Shown here in pieces: positions 47,003 to 55,493 of a DNA stretch of 64,000 nucleotides. This DNA comes from Margaritifera margaritifera (taxonomy: Eukaryota; Mollusca; Bivalvia; Unionida; Margaritiferidae). A program made the translations under genes and the position numbers. The stretch's first letter is position 1; each line of letters starts with the position of its first letter. The notes under the pieces are model-generated. The model did no database searches and had not been told where the DNA came from. It worked only from the letters and a program-made list of their open reading frames with translations. The DNA is taken from NCBI GenBank assembly GCA_029931535.1, contig JAQPZY010001610.1:2351001-2415000 (forward strand), read 5' to 3'.

Positions 47003-48076
47003 ATGGAGGAGAAGAATACTTCTTCTTTAGAAGAACTTATTTGTGGTTTACCTTTAGAGTTACAAGATCGAATTTTTCAGTTTATTCCTCCTACTTTAGA
47101 AGATCGTATTAGTAAATTACCTTTGGAGATACGAGAACGGATTTACCAAGAATTTGTTCACATTCAACTGAAACGTAAAGAACAGTTACATCCTTTACGA
47201 CAGACCTGTTTTAACCAATGGTATTTGAAGACAATAAGACAATTGATTGCTAAGAAGATATTCAAATGGTCAGACATTGATGAAGATTTACATCACCATT
47301 TTAAGAAATTGGTGGGGGCTACCTACAATGTAGCAGTGGAATATAGAATTCCATGGAAGGATGTGAAGGAAAAAAATGTGACTAACATAGACGAATACCA
47401 AAAACTGTTAGAAGAACTGTCCCCTCAAGCCGAAGCGCCTTTTCATTTTTTGAAATTAGATAGGATAATCACTGAATCTTGTGTTGGATCATATTCATAT
47501 CCTTTACCTACCGATTCCGTTTGGTTGGTGTGTGAGTATTTTGTCACCAAGAAACCTACTCTACAAGATCGCATTCGTGACTTGCCTTCAAAGTTGCAAA
47601 AACGGATTTACGATGAGTTGGTTCAGATTCAAGTGAAACGTAAACTTCAAGTGATTCCTCGATTTCAAGGCTATGGCTACTTTCGTCGCATCAGAAATTT
47701 GATTCTGAACAACGACTATCACCAGTATCGTGAAGAATACAAAAGAGAGGTATTTCTTTCCAAATCGGAAACTTTACCCAAGTACATTAGTGGCATGCCT
47801 TTGAATGTGCGAGAACAGATTTACCGAGAGTTTCTGAAATTACAAGTGAAACGTAAACTCAAAGTCATTTCTCGAGCTGTGAACTATGCTATCTTCCAAA
47901 GTCGTAGAAGACTGATTCTGGCAAACTTATATTGCAATAGCTACGTTCACGGGGACTTTCTCAAAAGGTACCAACCTTGGGAGCCTGGCTATAAAAACAT
48001 GCCAGCCAAGATACCAACCTTAGCCATCGACCCCTATAAAGAGGAGGCGGCACGTCTCTGTTCACGTCACTCGTGA
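47003..48076 (+). CDS. Protein with repeated LPLEIRERIY modules
   Basis: A 357-residue protein if it starts at ATG 47003, just after the preceding stop; the in-frame ATG at 46976 overlaps that gene and is less likely. It contains repeats of about 50 residues, each starting with a pattern like LPLEIRERIYQEFVHIQLKRK: LPLELQDRIFQF and LPLEIRERIYQEF (residues about 15-50), LPSKLQKRIYDELVQIQVKRK (about 192) and MPLNVREQIYREFLKLQVKRK (about 268). The repeat start recalls an F-box (LP-x-E-L...I) but this is weak. No transmembrane segment. Unknown function; the position among accessory genes suggests host interaction. Confidence 0.65.
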   Translation: MEEKNTSSLEELICGLPLELQDRIFQFIPPTLEDRISKLPLEIRERIYQEFVHIQLKRKEQLHPLRQTCFNQWYLKTIRQLIAKKIFKWSDIDEDLHHHFKKLVGATYNVAVEYRIPWKDVKEKNVTNIDEYQKLLEELSPQAEAPFHFLKLDRIITESCVGSYSYPLPTDSVWLVCEYFVTKKPTLQDRIRDLPSKLQKRIYDELVQIQVKRKLQVIPRFQGYGYFRRIRNLILNNDYHQYREEYKREVFLSKSETLPKYISGMPLNVREQIYREFLKLQVKRKLKVISRAVNYAIFQSRRRLILANLYCNSYVHGDFLKRYQPWEPGYKNMPAKIPTLAIDPYKEEAARLCSRHS

Positions 48077-48103
48077 AACGGATTCTGTGGAAGGAAGTCA
48101 AAC

Positions 48104-48364
48104 ATGAGCCTTCATGCTTTATCGGTACATGAAAGAGAAATTATACTCAAAGTGTTGAGAGTGGTGATGAACATTCCAAGTGGGGAAGAAGACATTAGAA
48201 CAAATTTATCTTGCCGTGACACGTTTGAAGAAGTGTGCCTTGTTAGTTGGATGCACCAACAACTTAGCGGTTGGAAAGATATACGTGACTGGAAAAGTGT
48301 TGGCTTCGATGCTTGGCTACAAAAAGTACCACAGTTTGCCAAAGATCTAGCCCGTCACCACTAA
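48104..48364 (+). CDS. Small protein, first of a tandem pair
   Basis: An 86-residue soluble helical protein (SVHEREIILKVLRVVMNI, EEDIRTNLS, FEEVCLVSWMHQQL, GWKDIRDWKSVGF). It is clearly paralogous to the protein at 48696-49007: the order SVHER, LRVVM, EEDIR, TFEEVC, W-KD-R-W and GF-WLQ-V-QF-KDLA is shared. Both are preceded by related sequence (CCTGGCTATAAAA and GTGAAACNGATTCNGTGGAA), so gene and leader were duplicated together. CTATAAAA may be a TATA box. Function unknown. Confidence 0.7.
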   Translation: MSLHALSVHEREIILKVLRVVMNIPSGEEDIRTNLSCRDTFEEVCLVSWMHQQLSGWKDIRDWKSVGFDAWLQKVPQFAKDLARHH

Positions 48365-48695
48365 GTGTCTAGTATTGTTTGACACAGCCTGGCTATAAAA
48401 GAGTGGGTATGCCTGAACTCTACACGCCAGTTGTGAAACTGATTCCGTGGAAGGAAATCATAGATAAAATTCAGACCTTAGAGGATTATTAAAAAGTGAT
48501 ACAAGAACTGTGTCCATTGAATTTTGGACGTTACGTGGTATGTGTCATAGTGACTTCTTATCTTGGAATTCGTTTTCCAGGACATTCGTTGTGGACTATT
48601 TTTGAGGACAAGTGTTTGCCTTGGATTCTTTTGAATGATCCGTGGTTGTTTTGGACTCAATTGTTGTTGTTGAGTTCCAAAAAAAAGAAAACAAT
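48365..48695. other. Duplicated leader and decayed sequence between paralogues
   Basis: It begins with a second copy of the CCTGGCTATAAAA/GTGAAACTGATTCCGTGGAA leader (48386-48455). The following part has a 67-codon open frame with FPGHSLWTIFEDKC that resembles nothing recognised; it may be a decayed part of the duplicated block or a small gene. Not called as coding. Confidence 0.45.
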
Positions 48696-49007
48696 ATGAC
48701 CGTGTGTTCTTCTTCGGACTTAGTAGAAGAAGAAGACTATAAAAACTTGATTTTATCAGTCCACGAAAGAAACATTGTACGTAAAGCGTTGAGAGTGGTA
48801 ATGAAAATTAGTGACGAACTTCCATGTGAAGAAGACATTCGTCACACTTTATCTGTGTATAAAACATTTCAAGAAGTGTGTACTGCTAGTGAGTTACACC
48901 AAAAACTTTTCCATTGGAAAGATGTACGCCCCTGGAGAAACCTTGGTTTCCAATATTGGTTACAAGAAGTGGCCCAGTTCAGCAAAGATTTGGCCACTTG
49001 TTCATAA
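48696..49007 (+). CDS. Small protein, second of a tandem pair
   Basis: A 103-residue protein from ATG 48696, chosen because it is preceded by an A-rich leader; an in-frame ATG at 48642 is upstream. It is a paralogue of 48104-48364, with SVHERNIVRKALRVVMKIS, EEDIRHTLS, TFQEVC, HWKDVRPWRNLGFQYWLQEV and KDLA, plus an acidic N-terminal extension (DLVEEEDYKN). Unknown function. Confidence 0.7.
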   Translation: MTVCSSSDLVEEEDYKNLILSVHERNIVRKALRVVMKISDELPCEEDIRHTLSVYKTFQEVCTASELHQKLFHWKDVRPWRNLGFQYWLQEVAQFSKDLATCS

Positions 49008-49009
49008 GG

Positions 49010-49218
49010 TTCTAAAAGTGAAAAAATGGGAACCTCGATGGGAAACCCTAAAAGAAGAAAAAGAAGAAGTACCTGACACCACCACTGTGGTTTCAATACC
49101 TCTTGAGGAGGAGGAACACCACTCTTCTTTACCACTACCGTCGTCAGAGGATTCAAAAAAAAAAACAAAAGACGAGCAGAAGAATGTCACCCCAAAACAC
49201 AGTGTCTTTCATGACTAG
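49010..49218 (+). CDS. Possible Lys/Glu-rich small protein, start uncertain
   Basis: An open frame with KKWEPRWETLKEEKEEV, an acidic EEEEHH stretch and a basic end; it runs to a stop at 49218. The only in-frame ATG is at 48811, inside the previous gene in another frame, so the start is unclear. It could be a frameshifted extension of the gene before it. Weak call. Confidence 0.35.
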
Positions 49219-49345
49219 GACACGAAACAATTGTTGTACATTGACGTGTTTATATGACAGTTTGATGGTTTTAGTAGGAGCCTTCATTGTGTACCTGATG
49301 ATTTTATTTTGCTATTTTCTCACTCGTGTTGTAAAAAATGAATGA
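49184..49345 (+). CDS. Small single-pass membrane protein
   Basis: A 53-residue product from ATG 49184 (MSPQNTVSFMTRTRN), with two cysteines and one hydrophobic segment, LMVLVGAFIVYLMILFCYFL, flanked by positive residues (RTRN before, TRVVKNE after). Polintons usually carry one or more such small membrane proteins. An AATAAA signal lies downstream at about 49405, so this gene group appears to be polyadenylated normally. Confidence 0.55.
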   Translation: MSPQNTVSFMTRTRNNCCTLTCLYDSLMVLVGAFIVYLMILFCYFLTRVVKNE

Positions 49346-49479
49346 CTTGTAAAAAAAAATATGTTATTTTGTTGGTTGGTTAGTTACTTTTTTTCTAAAA
49401 AAAAAATAAACGTGTATGAAAATCGTATAAAATGCCTTGGGTTTTTTGTCTTCTTCTCAAAAATCTTCTTACCTCAATC

Positions 49480-50310
49480 ATGGTTACATCTTCTTCTACC
49501 TCGTCTGCTTCCTCCTCCTCTTCTGTGGTGAAAGTGATTGACGAAAAGTTAGATCGTCAAAGTTGGAATGCTTTGTATCTGCGCCATCCATTTAACATGT
49601 TGATTGCTGGACCCAGTGGTTCAGGCAAAACCGAATTTGTCAAACGATTGATCGAACACAAAACTGATTTGTTTGATCGTCCACCTCAACGTATCGTGTG
49701 GTGTTACAAAGAGTGGCAACCGTCTTACACGTTATTGAAAGAAAGTCAAGGAGAAACCATTTCCTTTGTGGATGGTATTCCTCACGAAGACGATGGAATC
49801 GTGTCTGACGTGAGTCAAACTCATTTAGTTATTTTTGATGACATGTTAGGAGAAGACGAAGAAGAAATTAAACTTTGGTTTACACGAAAAGGACACCATC
49901 GTAATGCTAGTGTTGTCTACATTACTCAAAATTTATTTCAACAAAGTAAAGCCCATTGAACCATTAGTTTGAATGCTCATTATGTGGTCTTGTTTAAAAG
50001 CCCTAGAGACAAATCTCAAGTACAAGTGTTAGCCAAACAGTTAAGGGCTCCTTGGCTCAATTATGCGTACGACGATGCCACTCAAACCCCTCACGAGTAT
50101 TTACTCATTGACTTAAAACCGACCACTCCTGACTATTTGAGATTTCGTGCCAGTATCTTTCACTCTTGGGGTCAAGAAGGTGGTCCTGTCATTTACACGT
50201 CCCCTTCAGCTCATTTTAAAAAAAACTATAAAAACAACCTACGACGTCATTTCTGTCTCACACTCTTTTTGAGAGAAGATGACTTCCTTTCAATCTCATC
50301 CTTCGGCTAA
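49480..50310 (+). pseudogene. atp: FtsK/HerA-type genome-packaging ATPase, interrupted by a stop
   Basis: Opens at ATG 49480 with a Ser-rich leader. Walker A is GPSGSGKTEF (residues about 43-52) and Walker B is HLVIFDDML (about 114-122); YITQNLF follows. A TGA at 49957-49959 ends the frame after QSKAH, but the same frame resumes at once with TISLNAHYVVLFKSPRD and goes on to 50310 (LAKQL, YLLIDLKP, RFRASIF), the rest of a normal Polinton ATPase. The second part overlaps the next gene's start by 32 bases. Its family pumps DNA into the capsid. As written, the enzyme lacks its C-terminal third. Confidence 0.9.
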
Positions 50311-51235
50311 ATTGATTCGTGCCTTGTATGGTATCAGTCGTGAAAAAAATGCACAAGTCCGTGCTCATTTGTTAGAAGCGAGTCTTAAAGAAGTGTTACG
50401 ATGGTTTACTTTGACGGCACGTCAATTACTACAAGGCATCATTCACATCCCTCATCAAACTCAACGTTTTTTTCAAAAACATAAATCGGCATTGTCACAA
50501 CTGGCTGATCCTAGAATCGATTCACGGACTAAAAAACAAATCATTTTAACTCCTGGTGGAAGTGGTTCTTTAGGAGGAGTCATGATTCGTTCCCTTTTGA
50601 AATGGGATCCTAATGCCCAAGCCAAAGCCAAAAAACCCAAATCACCTAAGAAGAAGAAGAAGAAAAAAAGTCCAAAGAAGAAAACCAGCCCTAAGAAAAA
50701 GAAAAGTCGTGCCCAGAAGAAGAAGAAAAAAACCACACCTACCACCACCACTAACACCCGACGTAAAAGAGGTACTGCAGCCAGGACACAAACGTACACT
50801 CGCAAAACACCACCACTACCCTTACCATCATCATCATCATCATCATCACAGTCCCCCATGATGATGGCGAGGTCTCCTTTTGCGTCCACCTCTTCCTCTT
50901 TGTCTTCTTCACCACCCTCTTTTACCATGATGCCTGTCAAACCAGACTTAAGATCCGTGTTTCCTAATTTGATGCAAAAATGGAAACCTATTTCGAAAGT
51001 TACCCCGTCGGGACCGTCGACTTCAGCTGATTTAGCCATGGCAGCAGCCACCCACAAAGTACCATCCCCTAAAACCAAAGTCCAAGAAAGAACTGGTATC
51101 TTACAAAGTTTAGTGGATTTATCCAAAGAAGAATTGAGACGATTTAGTCCCTTGAAAACACCTCAACGTCGAGTGAGACCTGTCGTGAAGTTGGTACGTC
51201 GTGCAGACAATCAGTGGAGACGTATTCCAGTATAA
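50279..51235 (+). CDS. Large basic core-type protein with SPKK-like tail
   Basis: A 318-residue protein. Residues of about 20-100 form a helical domain, VRAHLLEASLKEVLRWFTL...LLQGIIHI...FFQKHKSALSQLAD...KKQIILTPGGSG, paralogous to the protein at 51293-51724. Then comes a very Lys-rich tail (about 113-165) with repeated KSPKKK/SPKKK motifs like those of histone H1 and sperm histones, an Arg/Ser/Pro-rich linker, and a C-terminal domain ending RRADNQWRRIPV. This composition fits a DNA-condensing virion core protein comparable to adenovirus core proteins in role; no direct homology is claimed. It overlaps the ATPase frame. Confidence 0.75.
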   Translation: MTSFQSHPSAKLIRALYGISREKNAQVRAHLLEASLKEVLRWFTLTARQLLQGIIHIPHQTQRFFQKHKSALSQLADPRIDSRTKKQIILTPGGSGSLGGVMIRSLLKWDPNAQAKAKKPKSPKKKKKKKSPKKKTSPKKKKSRAQKKKKKTTPTTTTNTRRKRGTAARTQTYTRKTPPLPLPSSSSSSSQSPMMMARSPFASTSSSLSSSPPSFTMMPVKPDLRSVFPNLMQKWKPISKVTPSGPSTSADLAMAAATHKVPSPKTKVQERTGILQSLVDLSKEELRRFSPLKTPQRRVRPVVKLVRRADNQWRRIPV

Positions 51236-51292
51236 AATAGAAGGGTACCCTTCTAAAAGACTTCAGACTTGTTTTTCTACCGACTAAAAAAG

Positions 51293-51724
51293 ATGGCTCC
51301 CAAACGTGTACACCACCAAAAAAAGAAGAAGAAAACCACCACCAAAAAAGGACGAAGACGACAACTTCCCCCTCGTCTGGCAAAACATTGGGATGTCTTG
51401 TCTGTCTTGACCAAATCCAAACCTCCCATGCGAAAACAACTCATTCAAACAGCTCCTAAAGAAATCATTGATACCGTGTGTGAATGTTGTTTGAACGTGT
51501 TGAAAGGAACGGTACCTTTGTCCAAGATACAGAAACAAAAATTAGGGAAACATCGGAACGTTCTTCGTCAAATGGTCAAAAAGAAAATACCTCTTCAACA
51601 AAAGAAAAAAATGTTGGTACAACGAGGAGGATTTCTACCTATGTTGATAGGTCCGTTGTTAAAAATAGCCGCTCCTTTGTTAGGAACGATTGCTGGACCA
51701 CTTTTAGGAGGGGTCATGCGATAA
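51293..51724 (+). CDS. Small basic core/minor capsid-type protein
   Basis: A 143-residue protein from ATG 51293. The basic N-terminus (KKKKKTTTKKGRRR) is followed by the conserved helical domain LIQTAPKEIIDTVCECCLNVLKG...LGKHRNVLRQM...KKKMLVQRGGFLPMLIG and a hydrophobic Gly-rich C-terminus, LLKIAAPLLGTIAGPLLGGV. This domain, ending in QRGGF, is recurrent in animal Polintons. The amphipathic/hydrophobic tail recalls minor capsid proteins that act on membranes, which is an inference. It is paralogous to 50279-51235. Confidence 0.78.
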   Translation: MAPKRVHHQKKKKKTTTKKGRRRQLPPRLAKHWDVLSVLTKSKPPMRKQLIQTAPKEIIDTVCECCLNVLKGTVPLSKIQKQKLGKHRNVLRQMVKKKIPLQQKKKMLVQRGGFLPMLIGPLLKIAAPLLGTIAGPLLGGVMR

Positions 51725-51798
51725 CCAAAAAAAAAAAGAAGATAAAAAGGACCACCCTTCTCTGAAAAGACCACACCTTTTTGGTACCTTTGAATGAA

Positions 51799-52363
51799 AT
51801 GGAAGGACGAAAACTGACTTTAGTACCTTACAAACGATGGATGGAATTTCATCGTTGGAACGAACAACGGATACCTCATTTACCACCCAATCCTAATCTC
51901 AACGAAATGTCTCAGTTACAACAAGAATTACAATCCCTGATGGAACAAAACAATGTGTCCGAATCAGAAAAATCCCAACGGCACGGTCAACTTTTACAAC
52001 GTCTACAACTCTTTCGTCAAAAAACAGTCGACGAAACAGCTCCACCCACTCTGAGAGATTTCAAAGCCCTGATGAAAAGCGAACCTAAAGTCAAAGAAGA
52101 AGAAGATGAAGAAGAATTACCAACTCCACCTTCTCTTAAAAAGAAAAAAAAAGTTAGCCACGCCTAGTTGGATGAAAAAGATGTTGTCTACCCCTTTACC
52201 CTCAGAAGAGAAAAAGAAAGAAGTGAAGAAAGAAGTCAAAACAGAACCGATGACCCCTGATCAAACTCCCTTTACCCCAGTAGCACGTCGGACACGTAAA
52301 CAACAACAATCCAAAAAGATACCTTACGAAGAAAATAGAATTGGAACTTGGTTGACTTATTGA
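51799..52363 (+). pseudogene. Polinton LVPY protein, frame broken at an A run
   Basis: The first in-frame ATG is 51799 (MEGRKLTLVPYKRWMEF). A coiled-coil-like region (LQQELQSLMEQNN, LLQRLQLF) is followed by an acidic/basic stretch. The first frame ends at 52167 just after a nine-A run (52144-52152). A second frame overlapping it continues with PSWMKKMLSTPLP, then KKEVKKEVKTEP and a basic end finishing IGTWLTY at 52363. The overall plan (N-terminal LVPY, C-terminal WLxY) is that of a conserved Polinton protein of unknown role, so the two parts probably belong together. The A run may be an indel, an assembly error or a slippage site. Confidence 0.72.
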
Positions 52364-52384
52364 GAAGAAAGAAGAAAAAAAATC

Positions 52385-53497
52385 ATGGAGAAACTGTTAG
52401 CTACCATTTATTACAATCCTGGTCATGCTGCTGGTTACGGAGGAGTTCAAAAATTATATCGAGCTGCTAAAAGTCAATTGAAAAGTGTACGTTTGCCCGA
52501 AGTACGACGATGGTTAGAACAATCGACGTACACGTTACACAAACCCATTCGACGTAAATTTTCTAGAAGTACCACTCAAGTGGAAGGGATCGATCATCAA
52601 TGGCAAGCTGATTTAGCGGACGTCTCTCATTTAGCTACTTACAATCGTGGTCACAAATATTTGTTTTGTGTCATCGACGTGTTTTCCAAATTTGCTTGGG
52701 TCGTGCCTTTGACTTCTAAAAGCAGTACCGAATTGGTACGAGCCTTAAAATTGGTCTTGAAACAAAGTGGACGCCAACCTTTACGATGGCAAACGGACAA
52801 AGGCACCGAATTTCTAAACCAAGCTTTTCAAAAAGAATTGAAACAAAGACACATTCATTTTTTTACGACCGAAAATCCTGAAACCAAAGCCAGTATCGTG
52901 GAACGTTTTCAAAGAACTTTGAAAGAACGCATGTGGAAATATTTTACACATCAACATACTCTCAAGTACATCGACGTGTTACCTCGTTTGGTCAAAGCTT
53001 ACAATCAATCGTACCATCGTAGCATTGGATGTACCCTCGAAGAGGTCAGCCCTGAAAACGAAGTGGCCGTGTTTGATAAATTATTTGGTTCACCCCAAAA
53101 GAAAAAAAAGAAGAAAAACTTGTTGGAGTTAAAGACGGGAGATTGGGTTCGCATTGGAAAAACCAAACGTACTTTTGACAAAGGTTATTTACCTAACAGG
53201 ACTACCGAATTGTTTCGTGTCACTACCCCCGTCCGTGGACGTGATCCTCCCGTCTATAAATTGGAAGACATGCACGGTGAAGTACTCAAAGGAACATTTT
53301 ACTTGCCTGAGTTACAACGAGTGACTAAAAAAGAAGACACCTTGTACGACATCGAAAGCATTCTCGAACAAAGAACACGGAAAGTGGGTAAACGACGAAT
53401 AGAAGAAGTTAAAGTACGTTGGAAAGGATATCCCCCTAGTTTTGATTCTTGGATTGCAGCTTCTCAAGTCGTCGACTATGAAAAGAAAAAGAAGTAA
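52385..53497 (+). CDS. int: Retroviral-type DDE integrase with chromodomain
   Basis: A complete 370-residue integrase. The catalytic triad is D76 (WQADLADV), D138 (QTDKGTEF) and E173 (ASIVERFQ), giving the D,D-35-E spacing of retroviral integrases. An N-terminal helical region (GYGGVQKLYRAAK) precedes it, and an SH3-like part with LKTGDWVRIGKTKRTFDKGY lies at about 250. A chromodomain follows (about 320-363: YDIESILEQR, VKVRWKGYP, DSWI), which in related elements binds methylated histone H3. Integration by this enzyme explains the 6-bp CATTAT duplication. No internal stop. Confidence 0.96.
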   Translation: MEKLLATIYYNPGHAAGYGGVQKLYRAAKSQLKSVRLPEVRRWLEQSTYTLHKPIRRKFSRSTTQVEGIDHQWQADLADVSHLATYNRGHKYLFCVIDVFSKFAWVVPLTSKSSTELVRALKLVLKQSGRQPLRWQTDKGTEFLNQAFQKELKQRHIHFFTTENPETKASIVERFQRTLKERMWKYFTHQHTLKYIDVLPRLVKAYNQSYHRSIGCTLEEVSPENEVAVFDKLFGSPQKKKKKKNLLELKTGDWVRIGKTKRTFDKGYLPNRTTELFRVTTPVRGRDPPVYKLEDMHGEVLKGTFYLPELQRVTKKEDTLYDIESILEQRTRKVGKRRIEEVKVRWKGYPPSFDSWIAASQVVDYEKKKK

Positions 53498-53506
53498 ACT
53501 CACAAC

Positions 53507-53953
53507 ATGCCATTCAACACAGTAGCCACCCAGACGACGACGACTTCAACGACTCCTTCACAAAGTTCTTCTCTTCAAGAATTACAAAAACAATCACTTT
53601 GTGTGTGGTGTGGAGAACGTGTGCCTAAAAATCAAATCGTCTTTTTCTGCCAAATCTTTGTAGTGTATTGTGTCATCGGAGCAGCGATTGCTAATTTGAG
53701 TTTACAACAAGGAGACAAACAATTGTGGACTATTTTACTGAGCAGTTGCATCGGTTATCTTTTACCTAATCCCTCTTTGAAATTTACGTCGACGACCGAC
53801 AACAGTCACCACAACAACAACGCCAGTTCACCTTCTTCTTCGTCCAGTTACCACCAAAATACTACCAGTCCTCTTTTGGAACCTTTTGAACATCCTTCTT
53901 CTGTCCACTTGAGTGACGCCTCAGACACCAGAACAACCACCTTAGAACTATGA
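53507..53953 (+). CDS. Two-pass membrane protein with CxxC motif
   Basis: A 148-residue protein. Ser/Thr-rich N-terminus, then LCVWCGERVP (a CxxC), two hydrophobic segments (VFFCQIFVVYCVIGAAIANL and WTILLSSCIGYLLPNP; about residues 44-66 and 73-90), and a Ser/Asn/His-rich tail. The GYLLPNP end of the second segment is typical of a small membrane protein found between integrase and penton genes in animal Polintons. The stop overlaps the next start (ATGA), pointing to coupled expression. Function unknown; possibly virion membrane or exit. Confidence 0.75.
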   Translation: MPFNTVATQTTTTSTTPSQSSSLQELQKQSLCVWCGERVPKNQIVFFCQIFVVYCVIGAAIANLSLQQGDKQLWTILLSSCIGYLLPNPSLKFTSTTDNSHHNNNASSPSSSSSYHQNTTSPLLEPFEHPSSVHLSDASDTRTTTLEL

Positions 53954-55014
53954 ATGACCAATTTTATTTAACGTTACCTAGTGACAGTTCCATGGATGTG
54001 TTTCCCAACAACCGCTTATGTTGTTTCACGGCCAAATTACCTCAAGCCATTCAATTGGATAACGATACTCATTGGGAAGTGAGTTTGGTAGAAATCATTC
54101 ATCCTACGCAAATCATAAACATCAACAAAACTCAAAACACTATGGTTGTACAAATCTTGAACAAAAAAATACATGATCGCTTGGTAAATAATGATCCTGA
54201 AATCTGGAAAGAAGACCCTGAAGATCCAGACATGAAAGGATCATTCAAAAAGTTAGTACCAGATCCTAAATCTACTCAACCTACTGTCTATTCTCAGATT
54301 ACTCTGAGAATTCCTACAGGATATTATTTTAGTCCTAAACGTTTGGTGGACACCATTAGAACCCAGTTTGCACGCCAATTTAGCCAAGCCATATCAGCAG
54401 CCAATAAATTTGTACGAATTGCTTACCATGCTTTGGCACGACGTTTAATTGTCCAATTTTTCAAAGAGAGAGGGCAACTCCTTACTGAGAAAGATAAAGG
54501 TTTACCTTTGGAAGAGAGAAAATATTTGACCATTGAATTTTGCTCTGGATTGTTTGGTATTTTGGGTGGAAATAAAGATTTTACCGCTGAAAGTGATTTA
54601 GAGTTTGGAACCAACGTAGAATTTGGACATAAATTTAAACATCCTATCGAATTGAATGGTGGACTGAATTTAATGTTTGTGTACTCCGATCTGGTGGAGT
54701 ACAACGTGGTGGGACACACATCCGCTCCGTTACTGAGAGTCATGCCTTTCAAATTGGATATTGGTGGTGGCGGTGGTTCTAGTATTACTGTGGACGAAGA
54801 GGGTGGAAGTACTACCACTAGTAATTCTAGTGTTGGTGGCAACACCTTTCACGTTCACCGTGAATTTGTTCATCCTCAATATCTTCCAGTCAGTTTATCG
54901 TATTTTGACAGTGTCCAGATTAGTATAAAAGGAGATTTAGGACAAGATGTACCATTCATTGACCAAGGAAAAGTCACGGTGAAACTACATTTTCGAAAAA
55001 AACACGTTCTCTAA
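53950..55014 (+). CDS. mCP: Minor capsid (penton-like, single jelly-roll) protein
   Basis: A 354-residue protein. It opens FYLTLPSDSSMDVFPNNRLC and continues FTAKLPQAIQLDNDTHWEVSL with EIIHPTQI, the conserved N-terminal strands of Polinton penton proteins. Later features are LRIPTGYYFSPKRLVDTI and, near the C-terminus, FVHPQYLPVS and VTVKLHFRKK. A Gly/Ser/Thr-rich loop (residues of about 275-300) is probably a surface insertion. It is expected at capsid five-fold vertices with the major capsid protein. Intact, no stop. Confidence 0.9.
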   Translation: MNDQFYLTLPSDSSMDVFPNNRLCCFTAKLPQAIQLDNDTHWEVSLVEIIHPTQIININKTQNTMVVQILNKKIHDRLVNNDPEIWKEDPEDPDMKGSFKKLVPDPKSTQPTVYSQITLRIPTGYYFSPKRLVDTIRTQFARQFSQAISAANKFVRIAYHALARRLIVQFFKERGQLLTEKDKGLPLEERKYLTIEFCSGLFGILGGNKDFTAESDLEFGTNVEFGHKFKHPIELNGGLNLMFVYSDLVEYNVVGHTSAPLLRVMPFKLDIGGGGGSSITVDEEGGSTTTSNSSVGGNTFHVHREFVHPQYLPVSLSYFDSVQISIKGDLGQDVPFIDQGKVTVKLHFRKKHVL

Positions 55015-55030
55015 CATTCCTCAAAAAAAA

Positions 55031-55459
55031 ATGTATTCAGTGTACCAAGGAGTGGCTCGACAACGAGGACATGGTTTAGGAGATATGTTAAAATCAGCCT
55101 TTAGGACGGTAGCTCCTATTTTGAAACCGATGGTGTCTCGAGGATTTCATGCCTTAAAAGATGCCGCTTTGACACAAGGAAAAGAATTTTTCCAAAATGT
55201 CCTCATCGACAAACAAAATCCAAAAGAAGCTTTTTTGAGAGCAGGCAAAAATGTGTTGATGACAACTGGTAAAGATCTTTTAGGTCTCCTAGAAAATCCT
55301 ATAAATACGCTTCACGCTTCAGGCTCTGGCATTACTTCACAGCAGCAAGGACAAGGTAGAAAGAGACGACGACGACGACATAGAAATCATTTCAAAGTTC
55401 ATGAAAGAACACACGGTAGTACTTCCAGAAAAAAAAAAGAAAAGAAGAAGAACTGGTAG
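55031..55459 (+). CDS. Basic minor virion protein
   Basis: A 142-residue protein. The N-terminus MYSVYQGVARQRGHGLGDML is conserved in Polintons at this place between the penton and major capsid genes. The middle is helical (LKSAFRTVAPILKPMVSRGF, LKDAALTQGKEFF) and the C-terminus is very basic (RKRRRRRHR, KKKEKKK). It resembles adenovirus minor/core proteins in size, charge and position, but this comparison is only general. The C-terminus may bind DNA. Confidence 0.72.
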   Translation: MYSVYQGVARQRGHGLGDMLKSAFRTVAPILKPMVSRGFHALKDAALTQGKEFFQNVLIDKQNPKEAFLRAGKNVLMTTGKDLLGLLENPINTLHASGSGITSQQQGQGRKRRRRRHRNHFKVHERTHGSTSRKKKEKKKNW

Positions 55460-55493
55460 AGAATTAGACGTATTTGATTATTAAACTGTGAAA

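Noticed and set aside
50473..51126. 217-codon reverse-strand frame
   Set aside because: It is the antisense of the Lys/Ser/Pro-rich core protein; low-complexity codons keep it open.
51744..51775. A further histone-type stem-loop near GGACCACCC
   Set aside because: The 3' half (AGGACC-ACCC) and a purine-rich GAAAAGA are present, but there is no 5' GGTCCT partner before it.
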